This document shows, piece by piece, positions 18,048 through 27,736 of a stretch of 64,000 nucleotides of DNA. The DNA comes from an uncultured Clostridium sp. Its GTDB lineage: Bacteria > Bacillota > Clostridia > TANB77 > CAG-508. The first letter of the stretch is position 1; each line of letters begins with the position of its first letter. The stretch is from NCBI GenBank assembly GCA_946404215.1, contig CAMJCT010000001.1, positions 192,031-256,030 of the forward strand. Reading direction: 5' to 3'. The translations under genes were made by a program, and so were the position numbers. The notes under the pieces were generated by a model. It did no database searches. It worked only from the letters and a program-made list of their open reading frames with translations, and was not told where the DNA came from.

Positions 18048-20234
18048 TTAATTATTTATTTTATATTTTTTCTCTAATACTCTTTTGTATTTTTCAATTA
18101 ATAAATCTCTTTCTTTTGTACTTTTTTTATTTCTATCTGTGTCTTCTATATTTGAAATATTTATTCTATATTCCTTATCTATTAATACCTTTATTCTATC
18201 AATTCTATTTTTTGCCTCATTATTTTGCATATTTTCTAACCATCTTATAATATCTTCCATTAATTCAGTTCTTTCTATTACCGTATCAAAATACATTGGT
18301 AATGCTGGTTTGACGTTTTCTAATCTTTCAATTCCAAAATCGATATAATAAAACAATTCTTCTTTTGTTAATTCATTACTTTCTTTATTAATTTCTTTCC
18401 AATACAGTTTGTTTATTTGATTTTGATATTGATATGGTTCTTTTTTCATATATTCTGTTATGCTTTTCAAATCATTTTTTTCATTTTGTTTAATACTTTC
18501 TATTTGATAGCTTGATATGAATGGTGCAATTTCCTTTTTAGTTTCTATGCTTTTAACCAAATATTTTGCAAAATTTGCTTTTAACAAGACTATAAAAGTT
18601 ATAGACAAGCAAATTAAAGCGAAATAATCAAGAATTCTAATATTAATGTTTTCTTCATTTTTGTATTGTAAAAGTGCAATATATGTAAATACTGTAAGAC
18701 TTATTACTATAAACGACATGCAAAAGTCAAATAATAAACTATATAAAACTAAAACTATTAATCCAATAAATACACTTATATACCTTTTTTGTCTGCTTTT
18801 CAGAAATTGGATAAAAAATAATAGTAAAACTACAATAAATGCAATAGTCCCAACTAAACCATATGATATTAATAGTTCAAAAAAATAACTGTGTGATTCT
18901 TTTACAGAATAAGGGCTTTTTTGATATACATATGATAAATATTTCCATGTGTCTCCTCCATGCCCAACTATAATACTGTCTTTTGCAATTCTTAAACAAT
19001 CTTTATAAAACTGTTTTCTAAGAATTATGCTATCATCATTCAATGAAAAAGATGTTATCAATCTCGTTATTATTTGTGGAATGTATTTGTATCTAATTAT
19101 AAATTCTTCATTATTAATATAACACTTTTCAATAAAAACCTTTTTATTATTTTTTCCTATAATCTTAAACTTTATATATTTCATATTACTTGAAGGTGTA
19201 ATACTAATCTCTTTTATTTGTCTTCCTTCATTTAAAGTTACTCTCGAAAGTTCTTTCTCTGAAAGGTATTCATTTACTTCAAATACTTGGAGTGTAGCAT
19301 TTTCATAATCATATTCTGTATTTGTCACATTTATTATAAAATCTATAGTATATAATTCATTTGGTATAAAATCTCTTCTAAGCCTAAAACTTTTTTCTGC
19401 TTCATATGGTTTTGAATATTGCATTGCTATTATAAAATATATACATATTGTTAGAATTATTAATATAAATACACTTAAACAATATATAAGCTTTTTTTTA
19501 CTTTTTTTTATTTTATTATATATTTTGTAAATTACATATCCAGATATAGAACATATATAGGCTAAAAGTACAACTCTAGAATATGATATATATATAATAT
19601 AAGTACCTAAAATAATATATAAAAAATATAATACTCTTATAATCTTATTTTTTTCATTTTCAATTTTATATGTCGCTAAAAATATGCAAAAAGATACATA
19701 TATTGATGTTGCATTTGCATATCCAAATATCGATGAAAATCTATAGTCATCTGAGTACTTCAAATTTAAGCTATCTATTATCCAATTAAAATACTTTTTA
19801 TGTTGTATATCAATTCCTAATATTATAGTAATTAAAGAACATAATATTGTAGCAGTAATTACAATGTCCACTTTTCTTTGAGTATTTACAATATTTCTTA
19901 TTAATAAATATGTACTGTAGATAAAGAAATATTTTATTAGAAATTCTACCGTTCCTTGTAAAGTACAATATGTATTAAATATTAAAGGTAAAAACAGTAT
20001 AAACATAAATACACTAACCATAAAGTCAACTTTACTTTTAATTAGTTTTTCTTTAAATATAGCTTTTTTAACTAGAAGTAATATCATTGAAATTCCCATA
20101 AAAATACCTATAGGTAATATTGGTAATTCTTTATCATTACTTCCTATTATTAAGTTAAATACTAATAGTATTGCAATTATATGTATCATTCCAACATTGT
20201 TTACTATTTGTTTTAATCTTCTTTTCATATACAT
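18048..20234 (-). CDS. O-antigen ligase / polymerase-like membrane protein
   Basis: 728 aa polytopic protein with about 10-12 TM helices. The region ESHSYFFELLISYGLVGTIAFIVVLLLFF (about 415-445) is the His-containing Wzy_C / WaaL-type signature, so it likely polymerises or ligates lipid-linked glycan. A large extracytoplasmic loop (about 285-375) precedes it. The last roughly 140 residues are soluble, helical and very Lys/Glu-rich, longer than in typical ligases. ATG 20234. It is upstream of the GT2-CDP-glycerol transferase gene and downstream of another membrane protein. Confidence 0.75.
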   Translation of the reverse strand: MYMKRRLKQIVNNVGMIHIIAILLVFNLIIGSNDKELPILPIGIFMGISMILLLVKKAIFKEKLIKSKVDFMVSVFMFILFLPLIFNTYCTLQGTVEFLIKYFFIYSTYLLIRNIVNTQRKVDIVITATILCSLITIILGIDIQHKKYFNWIIDSLNLKYSDDYRFSSIFGYANATSIYVSFCIFLATYKIENEKNKIIRVLYFLYIILGTYIIYISYSRVVLLAYICSISGYVIYKIYNKIKKSKKKLIYCLSVFILIILTICIYFIIAMQYSKPYEAEKSFRLRRDFIPNELYTIDFIINVTNTEYDYENATLQVFEVNEYLSEKELSRVTLNEGRQIKEISITPSSNMKYIKFKIIGKNNKKVFIEKCYINNEEFIIRYKYIPQIITRLITSFSLNDDSIILRKQFYKDCLRIAKDSIIVGHGGDTWKYLSYVYQKSPYSVKESHSYFFELLISYGLVGTIAFIVVLLLFFIQFLKSRQKRYISVFIGLIVLVLYSLLFDFCMSFIVISLTVFTYIALLQYKNEENINIRILDYFALICLSITFIVLLKANFAKYLVKSIETKKEIAPFISSYQIESIKQNEKNDLKSITEYMKKEPYQYQNQINKLYWKEINKESNELTKEELFYYIDFGIERLENVKPALPMYFDTVIERTELMEDIIRWLENMQNNEAKNRIDRIKVLIDKEYRINISNIEDTDRNKKSTKERDLLIEKYKRVLEKKYKINN

Positions 20235-20283
20235 TATTTCATCTCATTTTTATCAAAATTATTATTTACACTTTCTAATAATT

Positions 20284-21861
20284 TTATATTTTTTTATTTG
20301 CATGTTTAATGTAAAATCTATATAAATTTAATAGAATAAACATATTTTGTAAAATATAGATATTACAAAGGTAACAATACCTTATGGCGCAAAATGCAGT
20401 TGTATGAGTATATACTACTCCACACAATATAGTTAAATAGGCAATCACTATTAAATGTATTAATAGGTTTAGTTTATCTTTTATCATTATATTTTTACAA
20501 TATATAATAATACTTGCCAAACTAAATACTATTGTAAAATACATATATGCTTTTCTTAGTATCTCGTATTGAGTACTATTATTTTCTATTATATTCTCTG
20601 CATTATGATAATCCTTGTATTTTATTGAATATCCCTTTACATATTCATTAAAACTAAATCTCTCTTCTAAGTCTTCTTTACTAAATGTCTTTATGTTCTT
20701 ATATGTGGAAGTATAAATAATTGCATTCAATATGTTGCTAGGTATATTCTTTATTTCACTCTCTGTAGGCATATTTATAAAGATAGATGGACTGGCTATT
20801 TCTTTTTCTAATTCTCCCTCTTTAAATAGTTCTTCAATTTCGTTGCTTAATTTTTCAAAATATTTGTCGGCTTCTTCTCCATCTTTAAAATTTTGATTTA
20901 CGTATATTAGCGTTCTAAAATACCATATTATGTTACCATTATTAATTTCTCCATTCTTATCTGCCAATTTTTGATAAAAAGCATCAATTTCATATTTTTT
21001 TATGCCAAATACTTTTGATTTTTCTGCAAGTTTATAAAACGTACTTTTTGGGATAGCTACATTATCTATCTTTTCGTCATCTTTTATTTGCAAAATTTTC
21101 AAATATGCATCTTTAAAATGAGATTTTTTTAGCTCATTATAAGTATAAGTGCCGTAATGATTATAATTAATAATAGATACAAGATTTAAATTTAAAAAAA
21201 TTATTATTATTGGTAAAGAACAAATAAATATATTCTTTATTTTATTTTTTTTAAATAGCTTATATATTATTACAATTGCTAGTACTAGATATACCCATAT
21301 AGTATCTTCTCTAGTCAAAAACATTATAGACATTACTACTCCTAAAAAAATATAATTTAAAATGTTATTCTTTTTAGAGTAAATAATATTAATAATTGTA
21401 CCTATAAATAGTAATAACTCTGAGCAAGATAAGCTATTACGATATAGTCTTTGAAAAACATCGCTTGAATAACTTATTGGGTTAAATAATATAACTGTAA
21501 AAAATATAATTTGCATAAATCTATTGTTTATTACTTTTTTTATAGAAAACAAACAATATAAACTTGAAGTTATATAAATAATTGTCAAAACAATACTGTA
21601 GCTTAAATTGACTGTTCTAGAAAAATATAATAAAAACGGAAAGGCCAGACCCTTAACCAATGTATTTTTCCCATATACACCCAGATATTGATTGTTTTCT
21701 ATACTTTTGGATTGTTGAACCATTAATACATCATCATATCGCATATTTCTTAAATATATACTATCTAACTTATAACTTAATAAAAACCTTACTATACATA
21801 ATGCAACTATTGCTATAATATATATACATTTTTTCTTGTTTTTTATTTTAAACCTCTTCAT
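20284..21861 (-). CDS. Polytopic membrane protein, GT-C-like
   Basis: 525 aa with about 10 hydrophobic segments. After TM1 comes YLRNMRYDDVLMVQQSKSI: an acidic pair (DD) in the first outer loop is the hallmark position of GT-C glycosyltransferases that use polyprenyl-linked sugars. A large loop (about 245-420) separates the membrane halves. I cannot name the family with certainty, so GT-C transferase is an inference from topology, the DD pair and neighbours (O-antigen ligase-like and GT genes downstream). It ends 50 nt before the polymerase gene and starts 90 nt after the pgi stop. Confidence 0.6.
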   Translation of the reverse strand: MKRFKIKNKKKCIYIIAIVALCIVRFLLSYKLDSIYLRNMRYDDVLMVQQSKSIENNQYLGVYGKNTLVKGLAFPFLLYFSRTVNLSYSIVLTIIYITSSLYCLFSIKKVINNRFMQIIFFTVILFNPISYSSDVFQRLYRNSLSCSELLLFIGTIINIIYSKKNNILNYIFLGVVMSIMFLTREDTIWVYLVLAIVIIYKLFKKNKIKNIFICSLPIIIIFLNLNLVSIINYNHYGTYTYNELKKSHFKDAYLKILQIKDDEKIDNVAIPKSTFYKLAEKSKVFGIKKYEIDAFYQKLADKNGEINNGNIIWYFRTLIYVNQNFKDGEEADKYFEKLSNEIEELFKEGELEKEIASPSIFINMPTESEIKNIPSNILNAIIYTSTYKNIKTFSKEDLEERFSFNEYVKGYSIKYKDYHNAENIIENNSTQYEILRKAYMYFTIVFSLASIIIYCKNIMIKDKLNLLIHLIVIAYLTILCGVVYTHTTAFCAIRYCYLCNIYILQNMFILLNLYRFYIKHANKKI

Positions 21862-21950
21862 TCCTTAAACCTAACATGTTTTATATTTGATTTTCTTATG
21901 TGATTTTGCTTAATTTTTCCATTTTTTATTCTACTAAAATAAAGTTTTTA

Positions 21951-23259
21951 TTAATACCCCGGTTTCTTAAGCAATTTAAACATATTCTTTTTATACTCTT
22001 CAACCCCTGGCTGATTAAATGGATTAACTCCCAATATCATACCAGACATTGCACAAGCTTTTTCAAAGAAATAGATTAATTCCCCAATATTTACCTCATC
22101 TAATTTTTCCAATGATATAACTATGTTTGGGACATCTCCTGATACATGGGCCTTTATTGTTCCTTCCATTGCTTTCTTATTTACAAAGTCAAGTCCTTTC
22201 CCTGCTAAATAATTTAGTCCATCTAAATTATCATCATCCGCATTTATTGTTATATCTGAATTTGGTTCTTTTATCTCTAATACAGTTTCAAATAAATTTC
22301 TTCTACCCTCTTGAATGTATTGTCCCATAGAATGTAAATCTGTAGTAAAGTCAACACCTGCTGGGAATATTCCTTTTTGTTCTTTTCCTTCACTCTCTCC
22401 AAATAGTTGCTTCCACCATTCTGTAAAATAATGCATTTTAGGTTCATAGTTTACAAGTATTTCTGTATTTTTATATAATTTATATAATATATTTCTAGTC
22501 ACTGCATATTGGTAACATTTATTATATTTTAAATTTGGATCGTTATACCTTTCTTCACCTATTTTTGCACCTTCCATTATCTTATCTATATCTATTCCGG
22601 CTACTGCTATAGGTAGCAAACCTACCGCTGTTAGTACTGAATATCTTCCTCCTACGTTGTCTGGAACTACAAAAGTTTCATAACCTTCATTATCTGCCAA
22701 GGTTTTTAGTGCTCCTTTTTGCTTGTCTGTTGTTGCATAAATTCTACTTCTAGCCTCATCTATTCCATATTTATTTTCAAGAATCTCTCTAAAAATTCTA
22801 AATGCTATTGCAGGCTCTGTTGTTGTTCCCGATTTTGATATTACATTAACAGAAAAATCTTTGTCACCTATATACGCTATTAAATCATTTATATAATTTG
22901 GGCTTAAATTATTTCCAACATATAATATTTGAGGAAATTTCCTTTGTTTGTTTGGAAGCATATTATAAAAAGTATTTGTTAATGCTTCTATCACAGCTCT
23001 GGCACCTAGGTAAGAACCTCCTATTCCTATTACTACCAAAATATCAGATTCTTTTTTTATTTTTTTAGCTGCTTTTTTTATTCTAGCAAATTCTTTTTTA
23101 TCATAATTTGTAGGTAATTCCAGCCATCCGAACAAAATCCTTCTCGTCATTGGCTCTTTTATGTAGGTCCTTGTGTATACCTTCTACCTCTTTCTTATAT
23201 TCTAGAATACTTTTTTGTGTTATTCCAGTATGTTTTAAATTTAAATCAACTCCAGCCAT
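21951..23259 (-). CDS. pgi: Glucose-6-phosphate isomerase, with in-frame CGG / +1 frameshift
   Basis: Interconverts glucose-6-P and fructose-6-P. ATG 23259 follows AAAGAAAAGAGG and opens [21 protein letters not shown]. Codon 44 (23130-23128) is CGG; unshifted reading stops nine codons later. Skipping the C gives [17 protein letters not shown], the expected PGI N-terminal motif, then the full enzyme: [50 protein letters not shown] and the C-terminal catalytic Lys region (EEYKKNM) to 21951. The joined product is 435 aa, normal for Firmicutes. An internal ATG at 23150 could restart translation but would remove the conserved first 37 residues. Confidence 0.92.
23128..23130 (-). other. In-frame CGG, +1 frameshift site in pgi
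   Basis: Context TTT GTT CGG ATG GCT. Skipping the C gives TTT GTT GGA TGG CTG, i.e. FVGWL. P-site codon GTT, next base A. AAGGA lies 8-9 nt upstream. Confidence 0.87.
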
Positions 23260-23296
23260 AGTTTTATACCTCTTTTCTTTCGATTTTTATAGTTAC

Positions 23297-23325
23297 ATTA
23301 TATACAAATTGCTACTATTATTCAA
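23297..23325 (-). promoter_or_regulatory. pgi promoter (TTGAAT-17-TATAAT)
   Basis: -35 TTGAAT at 23325-23320, 17-nt spacer, -10 TATAAT at 23302-23297, about 38 nt before the start codon. Between it and repeat B (23330-23457) I see no gene. Confidence 0.8.
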
Positions 23326-23457
23326 GTAAAATTCTATATTTAATATAGTTTATTGGTTACTGCTCAGTCATATGTAATTAGGTTAGATTTTTTTAGTGTT
23401 TAATGTAAGGTAGCCGAGATTATTCGAAAAATATTTATATAGTAGTCACAGTTAAAA

Positions 23458-23505
23458 GAGTGTCCCCATGGCAAAAAATTGCCAAAAGGTCCGTCCCTAT
23501 GGCAA
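23458..23505. repeat. Dispersed repeat B, copy overlapping the 3' end of spoIIP
   Basis: 48 bp, inverted relative to 10346-10394: minus strand TTGCCATAGGGACGGACC, TTTTGGCAATTTTTTGCCA, TGGGGACACTC. The last two sense codons and the stop of spoIIP (TTG CCA TAG) lie in the repeat. Confidence 0.85.
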
Positions 23506-24711
23506 TTCTGATATTACTTTTGCTAAATATTTCATGCTTGTTATGCACTGTTCTAAAGTATTTCCGGTTGCTCCTACTTCTATTATACTTGCATATTTTC
23601 CTGTGTGCTGATTATATCTGGACTTTGTTAGCATAATTGGTTTAAATAATCCCGGATACATTTCTTCTGCTTTTTCTTGTACTTTTATTGCAAATTTCAA
23701 ATTTTGATTCCAGTTTGGATGCCAAAGTCCACCTTCGTTTGTACCTATTACAAACATTATTTGTGCTGCTATGTCGTTGTCTCCTATTTTTACTATAGGT
23801 GCATAGTCACTTCTTGAACCTATAGCATCTCTATGTATGTCTATTATAATATCAGATGGAGTCTCTTTTAATATATTTTCTACTGTAGCAAGTGATCTTG
23901 TATATGACCCATTATATGATGGATAATCATGGTAATCTGTGTTATGCACAACATTATACCCATATTCTTTTAGTTGTTTTGTAAGTTCTTCTCCAACTCT
24001 TGCAACTGAAAAGTTTAAGTCAGTTGTTCTAAATGTTCCAGTTGGAGTATATGGATACTTTTCACTTGATGTATAACTTTCGCAACTATGGGTATGAAAT
24101 AATATAATATTTTTATTTTCTATTGCTATGTCAGGATTTAACATTTCTTCTGTTAAATTATATTCTGTCTGGTTTTTTATTTTAACTTTTCCATATTCTA
24201 CATTATATGAATCTTTTAAAGGATTTTGTGTTATTACTTCAGTTTTTATGCCTGTCTCAGCTAATTGTATATTTTGTTCTTGGTTTTGTTCTCCACTTGT
24301 TTTTTTAGATTCTTCTTTTTTTTGAAGTTCTTTATCTTCAAATTCTTTATTATCTGTTTCCTCTTTATTATTTTTTTCTTGATTTTGTATAGACTTTATT
24401 GAGCTTATCTCTGTTTTTAATACAGTTTCTAAAAATTTTTCTTCTGTAAAATCTTCTTTATCTTCATTATTTTTAATCTCTTTGTATTCTTCGTTTAGCT
24501 CTTTTGCAGACGGAATAGTTTTTTCTATACATTCTATCATATGTTTTTCGGAAAAAACGTTATATTTTTCTTCCAATTTACTCAACAATTTATTATTGCT
24601 TTGTTTTATTTTGGAATTATTACTAATAAGAATTATAAGAAATAAAATAATTATTATTCCCGCAAAGCCTTTTATAATATCTCTCAATTTTAAAATAGTT
24701 ACATTAAACAT
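23497..24711 (-). CDS. spoIIP: Stage II sporulation protein P (SpoIIP) family amidase
   Basis: Peptidoglycan amidase/endopeptidase of the forespore-engulfment machinery. 404 aa: an N-terminal membrane anchor (residues 12-28, IKGFAGIIIILFLIILIS), a Glu/Lys-rich linker, and the SpoIIP domain from about 195: ILFHTHSCESYT (metal His), TTDLNFSVARVGEEL, DIIIDIHRDAI, a Trp/Asn-rich stretch (GLWHPNWNQN) and SIIEVGATGNTLEQ. ATG 24711, AAGGAA upstream. It implies that the host makes endospores. I found no clear sigma-E promoter. The extreme C-terminus is supplied by a dispersed repeat. Confidence 0.92.
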   Translation of the reverse strand: MFNVTILKLRDIIKGFAGIIIILFLIILISNNSKIKQSNNKLLSKLEEKYNVFSEKHMIECIEKTIPSAKELNEEYKEIKNNEDKEDFTEEKFLETVLKTEISSIKSIQNQEKNNKEETDNKEFEDKELQKKEESKKTSGEQNQEQNIQLAETGIKTEVITQNPLKDSYNVEYGKVKIKNQTEYNLTEEMLNPDIAIENKNIILFHTHSCESYTSSEKYPYTPTGTFRTTDLNFSVARVGEELTKQLKEYGYNVVHNTDYHDYPSYNGSYTRSLATVENILKETPSDIIIDIHRDAIGSRSDYAPIVKIGDNDIAAQIMFVIGTNEGGLWHPNWNQNLKFAIKVQEKAEEMYPGLFKPIMLTKSRYNQHTGKYASIIEVGATGNTLEQCITSMKYLAKVISELP

Positions 24712-24916
24712 ATATATTAAATTCCTTATTTTTAGTTTTAAATTTTTTACTTTAAAACAAACTATTATATTATTTTTTATAATGATAATAAATCTATTTT
24801 TCTTGTCCTAACTCTATTATATATATGTATATTCATAAATATTTTTTTTATGCTTTATTCTTTTTAGCTTTCTACTTTAACTATAAAACATACAACGTAC
24901 AACATACAACAAAATT

Positions 24917-24957
24917 AAACCCTTTTGTTAAACATTTTGTTTTAACAAAAAGGTTTA
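24917..24957. terminator. Hairpin terminator upstream of spoIIP
   Basis: Inverted AAACCCTTTTGTTAAA / TTTAACAAAAAGGTTT with a small loop and flanking A/T runs; ends the glmM/25 kb transcript. Next to it (24888-24912) are three short ATACAAC/GTACAAC repeats of no clear meaning. No gene is seen in 24712-24988. Confidence 0.7.
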
Positions 24958-24988
24958 TTTATTTTTAGCCTTCATTTAGCTATTTTCA

Positions 24989-25327
24989 TTATATTTTTTT
25001 CCAAAACCAGTCTAAGCTATTATCAATACTTTTTTTACCTTTTGCCTTTGCTTCTATATCATCAACCCATAAGTATGAGAAAAATGTAATTAGTATAAAT
25101 GCAAAGTCTATAGCTATACATCTAGATAAAGTAGATATCATGATTCTAAATTCTTCTGATAATGTAGCTATTTGAGCAACGTGGAAAATTAAAATTACCA
25201 AATATGCAAATAATGCTATTGCAACTACATAACTCTTCTTTATCTCTTGTGATAAAAATACTAATAATACTGTTGCAGCCAACATTAGTACTAATGTTAG
25301 CGGATTAGATATATCAAAAATAAACAT
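24989..25327 (-). CDS. Small membrane protein of unknown function
   Basis: 112 aa from ATG 25327, which follows a strong GGAGGGGTGAAG; the longer frame from 25396 starts upstream of this site and is rejected. Three to four TM helices (LTLVLMLAATVLLVFL; SYVVAIALFAYLVILIFHVAQI; IDFAFILITFFSYLW) and a short basic cytoplasmic tail. I do not recognise the family. It lies between glmM and the terminator before spoIIP, possibly in the glmM transcript. Confidence 0.65.
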   Translation of the reverse strand: MFIFDISNPLTLVLMLAATVLLVFLSQEIKKSYVVAIALFAYLVILIFHVAQIATLSEEFRIMISTLSRCIAIDFAFILITFFSYLWVDDIEAKAKGKKSIDNSLDWFWKKI

Positions 25328-25469
25328 CTTCACCCCTCCATTTTTTCTTATGTTTTTATATGCTTTTATAGTATCACTAAATCGAGTTTTAATCAATATT
25401 TTTTCATGTCTTTTACATTACATTTTTATTACATTTTCATTACTCTAGATTATAGTTCTACTTACGATA

Positions 25470-26834
25470 TTATTTTAGTTTTCTTGATATTAGGTCTGCT
25501 ATCTCCTTAGCCTTTTTTGTAATATATTCTTGTTCTTCTCCTTCTATCATAACTCTTACTAATGGTTCTGTTCCTGATGGTCTTATTAAAACTCTACCAT
25601 TTCCTGCAAATTCTTTTTCTAATTTTTCTATTGCTTGTTTTATTTCTGAATCTTTATCATAATCATATTTTTTCTCTGAATTTACTTTTGCATTAATTAA
25701 AACTTGTGGATATAACTTTATTGTATTACCTAATTCAGATGCTTTTTTATCTTCTTCTAAAATTGATTTTATTAGCATTAAAGATGTTAATATACCATCT
25801 CCTGTTGGATTATAATCTAATAAAATAACATGCCCAGATTGTTCTCCTCCAAGGTTGTAGCCACCTTTTAACATTTCTTCTAATACATATCTGTCTCCTA
25901 CTTTAGTTTGAATAAAGTCTAATCCATTATCTCTTGTATATTTATTTAGACCTAAATTGCTCATAACAGTTGCTACTAATGTGTCTTTTGAAAGTTTTCC
26001 TTTTTTCTTTAGGTTTTTAGAAATTATTGCTAATATTTTATCCCCATCTATTTCATTTCCTTTTTCATCAACTGCAAGACATCTATCCCCATCACCATCA
26101 TATGCAATTCCAAGGCTTAATTTGTTTTCTACAACAAACTTCTTTAATCCTTCCAAATGTGTTGAACCACAATTTTCATTTATATTTACACCATCTGGTG
26201 TATTGTTTATAATTTTATATTTTATTCCTAATGCTTTAAATACCTTTTCTGCAACTACAGAAGTAGCACCATTTGCTGTATCTAAACCTACAACAAAATC
26301 TGGCTTAATTAATTCTTCCAAATCATCTTCAAAATTCTTTCTAAAGAAAAATATGTATTCTTCCATTAAATCTAAACAATACTCAGACACACCTATTTTA
26401 TCGGCAACTGCTGTTAATTCATCTAATTTTCCAGATTCCATAACTTCTTCTATTTCTTCTTCTAAACTATCTGGAATTTTCATACCTTTGTTACTAAAAT
26501 ATTTTATTCCATTAAATTCAAAAGTGTTATGTGATGCAGAAATAACTACACTTGCATCTGCCTTTAATTTTCTAGTCAAATATGCAACTGCTGGGGTTGG
26601 TATAACTCCTAATAATTTAACATTTGCACCATAGCTTAAAAAACCTGCTACCATGGCGCTTTCTATAAGAGTCCCTGAAATACGAGTATCTCTTCCAATT
26701 AAAATTGTTGGTGTATGGTCTGTATGTTTTGAAAGTACATATGCACCTGCTTTTGCAACTTTATATACTAATTCAGGTGATAATTCTGTATTTGCTATTC
26801 TTCTAATTCCATCTGTTCCAAAATATTTTCTCAT
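25470..26834 (-). CDS. glmM: Phosphoglucosamine mutase
   Basis: Converts glucosamine-6-P to glucosamine-1-P for UDP-GlcNAc and peptidoglycan. 454 aa, usual length. Motifs: YFGTDGIRRIAN at the N-terminus, the phosphoserine loop VISASHNTFEFNGIK (about 98-112), metal loop AYDGDGDRCLAVD, sugar loop GGEQSGHVI and C-terminal RPSGTEPLVRVMIEG. ATG 26834 follows AAAAAGGAG. It precedes the capsule locus but runs the same way; whether it shares its transcript is open. Confidence 0.96.
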   Translation of the reverse strand: MRKYFGTDGIRRIANTELSPELVYKVAKAGAYVLSKHTDHTPTILIGRDTRISGTLIESAMVAGFLSYGANVKLLGVIPTPAVAYLTRKLKADASVVISASHNTFEFNGIKYFSNKGMKIPDSLEEEIEEVMESGKLDELTAVADKIGVSEYCLDLMEEYIFFFRKNFEDDLEELIKPDFVVGLDTANGATSVVAEKVFKALGIKYKIINNTPDGVNINENCGSTHLEGLKKFVVENKLSLGIAYDGDGDRCLAVDEKGNEIDGDKILAIISKNLKKKGKLSKDTLVATVMSNLGLNKYTRDNGLDFIQTKVGDRYVLEEMLKGGYNLGGEQSGHVILLDYNPTGDGILTSLMLIKSILEEDKKASELGNTIKLYPQVLINAKVNSEKKYDYDKDSEIKQAIEKLEKEFAGNGRVLIRPSGTEPLVRVMIEGEEQEYITKKAKEIADLISRKLK

Positions 26835-26897
26835 AACTATGTTAACTCCTTTTTCTTAAAAAGATTTAAGTAATTAAAACTTCCCTATAAATTATTC

Positions 26898-27680
26898 CTA
26901 TTTTTTAAATCTCATCATAAGTTTTTCTTTTAAAGTTAATTCTACTTCTGTGGGGTCCACAATGTCAATTCTCTTATTGTTTAGCACTAAATTAGGATTT
27001 GTGGTTGTTAATTCTTCTAACTTTTGTTTTCCAATTATTTTCTCTAATTCTATTAAAATTTGTGGGATTTTAGGGTAAATTGTATTTTGTCTGTGTACAT
27101 CTGACCCAAAAAAATGAATCATGTTATTTTCTAAAAATTTTTTTACTATTATTTGTGCCTTAGTTCCATATTGTCCTATTATACTTCCATAATTAGCTTG
27201 CATTAGTACACCTTTTTGTATTAAGTCATATATAAGTTCAGGTTCATTCTGAACAAAACTATATCTCTCTGGATGTGCAAGTATTGGCACAATTTTACAT
27301 TGCTGCATCTGATAAACAACATCATACAAATTTAGCGGCTCTGCATTTAATGGCATTTCGAATAATACATAACTCGTGTTGTTAATTGTAGATGCTCTTC
27401 CTTCTTCAAGTAATTTTATAATATTTTCTGACATGTATATTTCATTACCTAGATATAGTTTTATATTTATATTCTTTGTATCTAAATTTTGAGATATAGC
27501 ATTAAGCCATACCTCTCTTTCTTTAGAATCTGTTTCATAATATCCTTCCATATAATGGGATGTTAATACTACAGCTTCAAATCCAACATTTTGTGCTTCT
27601 TTTATTAGGTTAAAAGTTTCTTCTATGCTTTTTGAACCATCATCTATATTAGGTAATATGTGTGAATGTAAATCTATCAT
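26898..27680 (-). CDS. cpsB: CpsB/YwqE-type tyrosine-protein phosphatase (PHP domain)
   Basis: Manganese-dependent PHP-fold phosphatase that dephosphorylates the capsule kinase and controls chain length. 260 aa. Metal ligands visible in MIDLHSHILPNIDDG (residues 1-15), VLTSHYMEGYY, PILAHPERY and FFGSDVHR. It lies downstream of cpsD and cpsC, the usual CpsBCD trio in reverse order of Streptococcus. It is the last gene of the capsule transcript. Confidence 0.9.
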   Translation of the reverse strand: MIDLHSHILPNIDDGSKSIEETFNLIKEAQNVGFEAVVLTSHYMEGYYETDSKEREVWLNAISQNLDTKNINIKLYLGNEIYMSENIIKLLEEGRASTINNTSYVLFEMPLNAEPLNLYDVVYQMQQCKIVPILAHPERYSFVQNEPELIYDLIQKGVLMQANYGSIIGQYGTKAQIIVKKFLENNMIHFFGSDVHRQNTIYPKIPQILIELEKIIGKQKLEELTTTNPNLVLNNKRIDIVDPTEVELTLKEKLMMRFKK

Positions 27681-27736
27681 CTTGTCTTATGTGATGTTTT
27701 CAATTTTTTAAAAACATCACTCACCCCTTTCTAATA

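Noticed and set aside
4295..23259. recJ, der and pgi as pseudogenes
   Set aside because: Each has a single lesion of the same type at an in-frame CGG; downstream halves are intact and conserved. Independent decay would give mixed lesion types and more of them.
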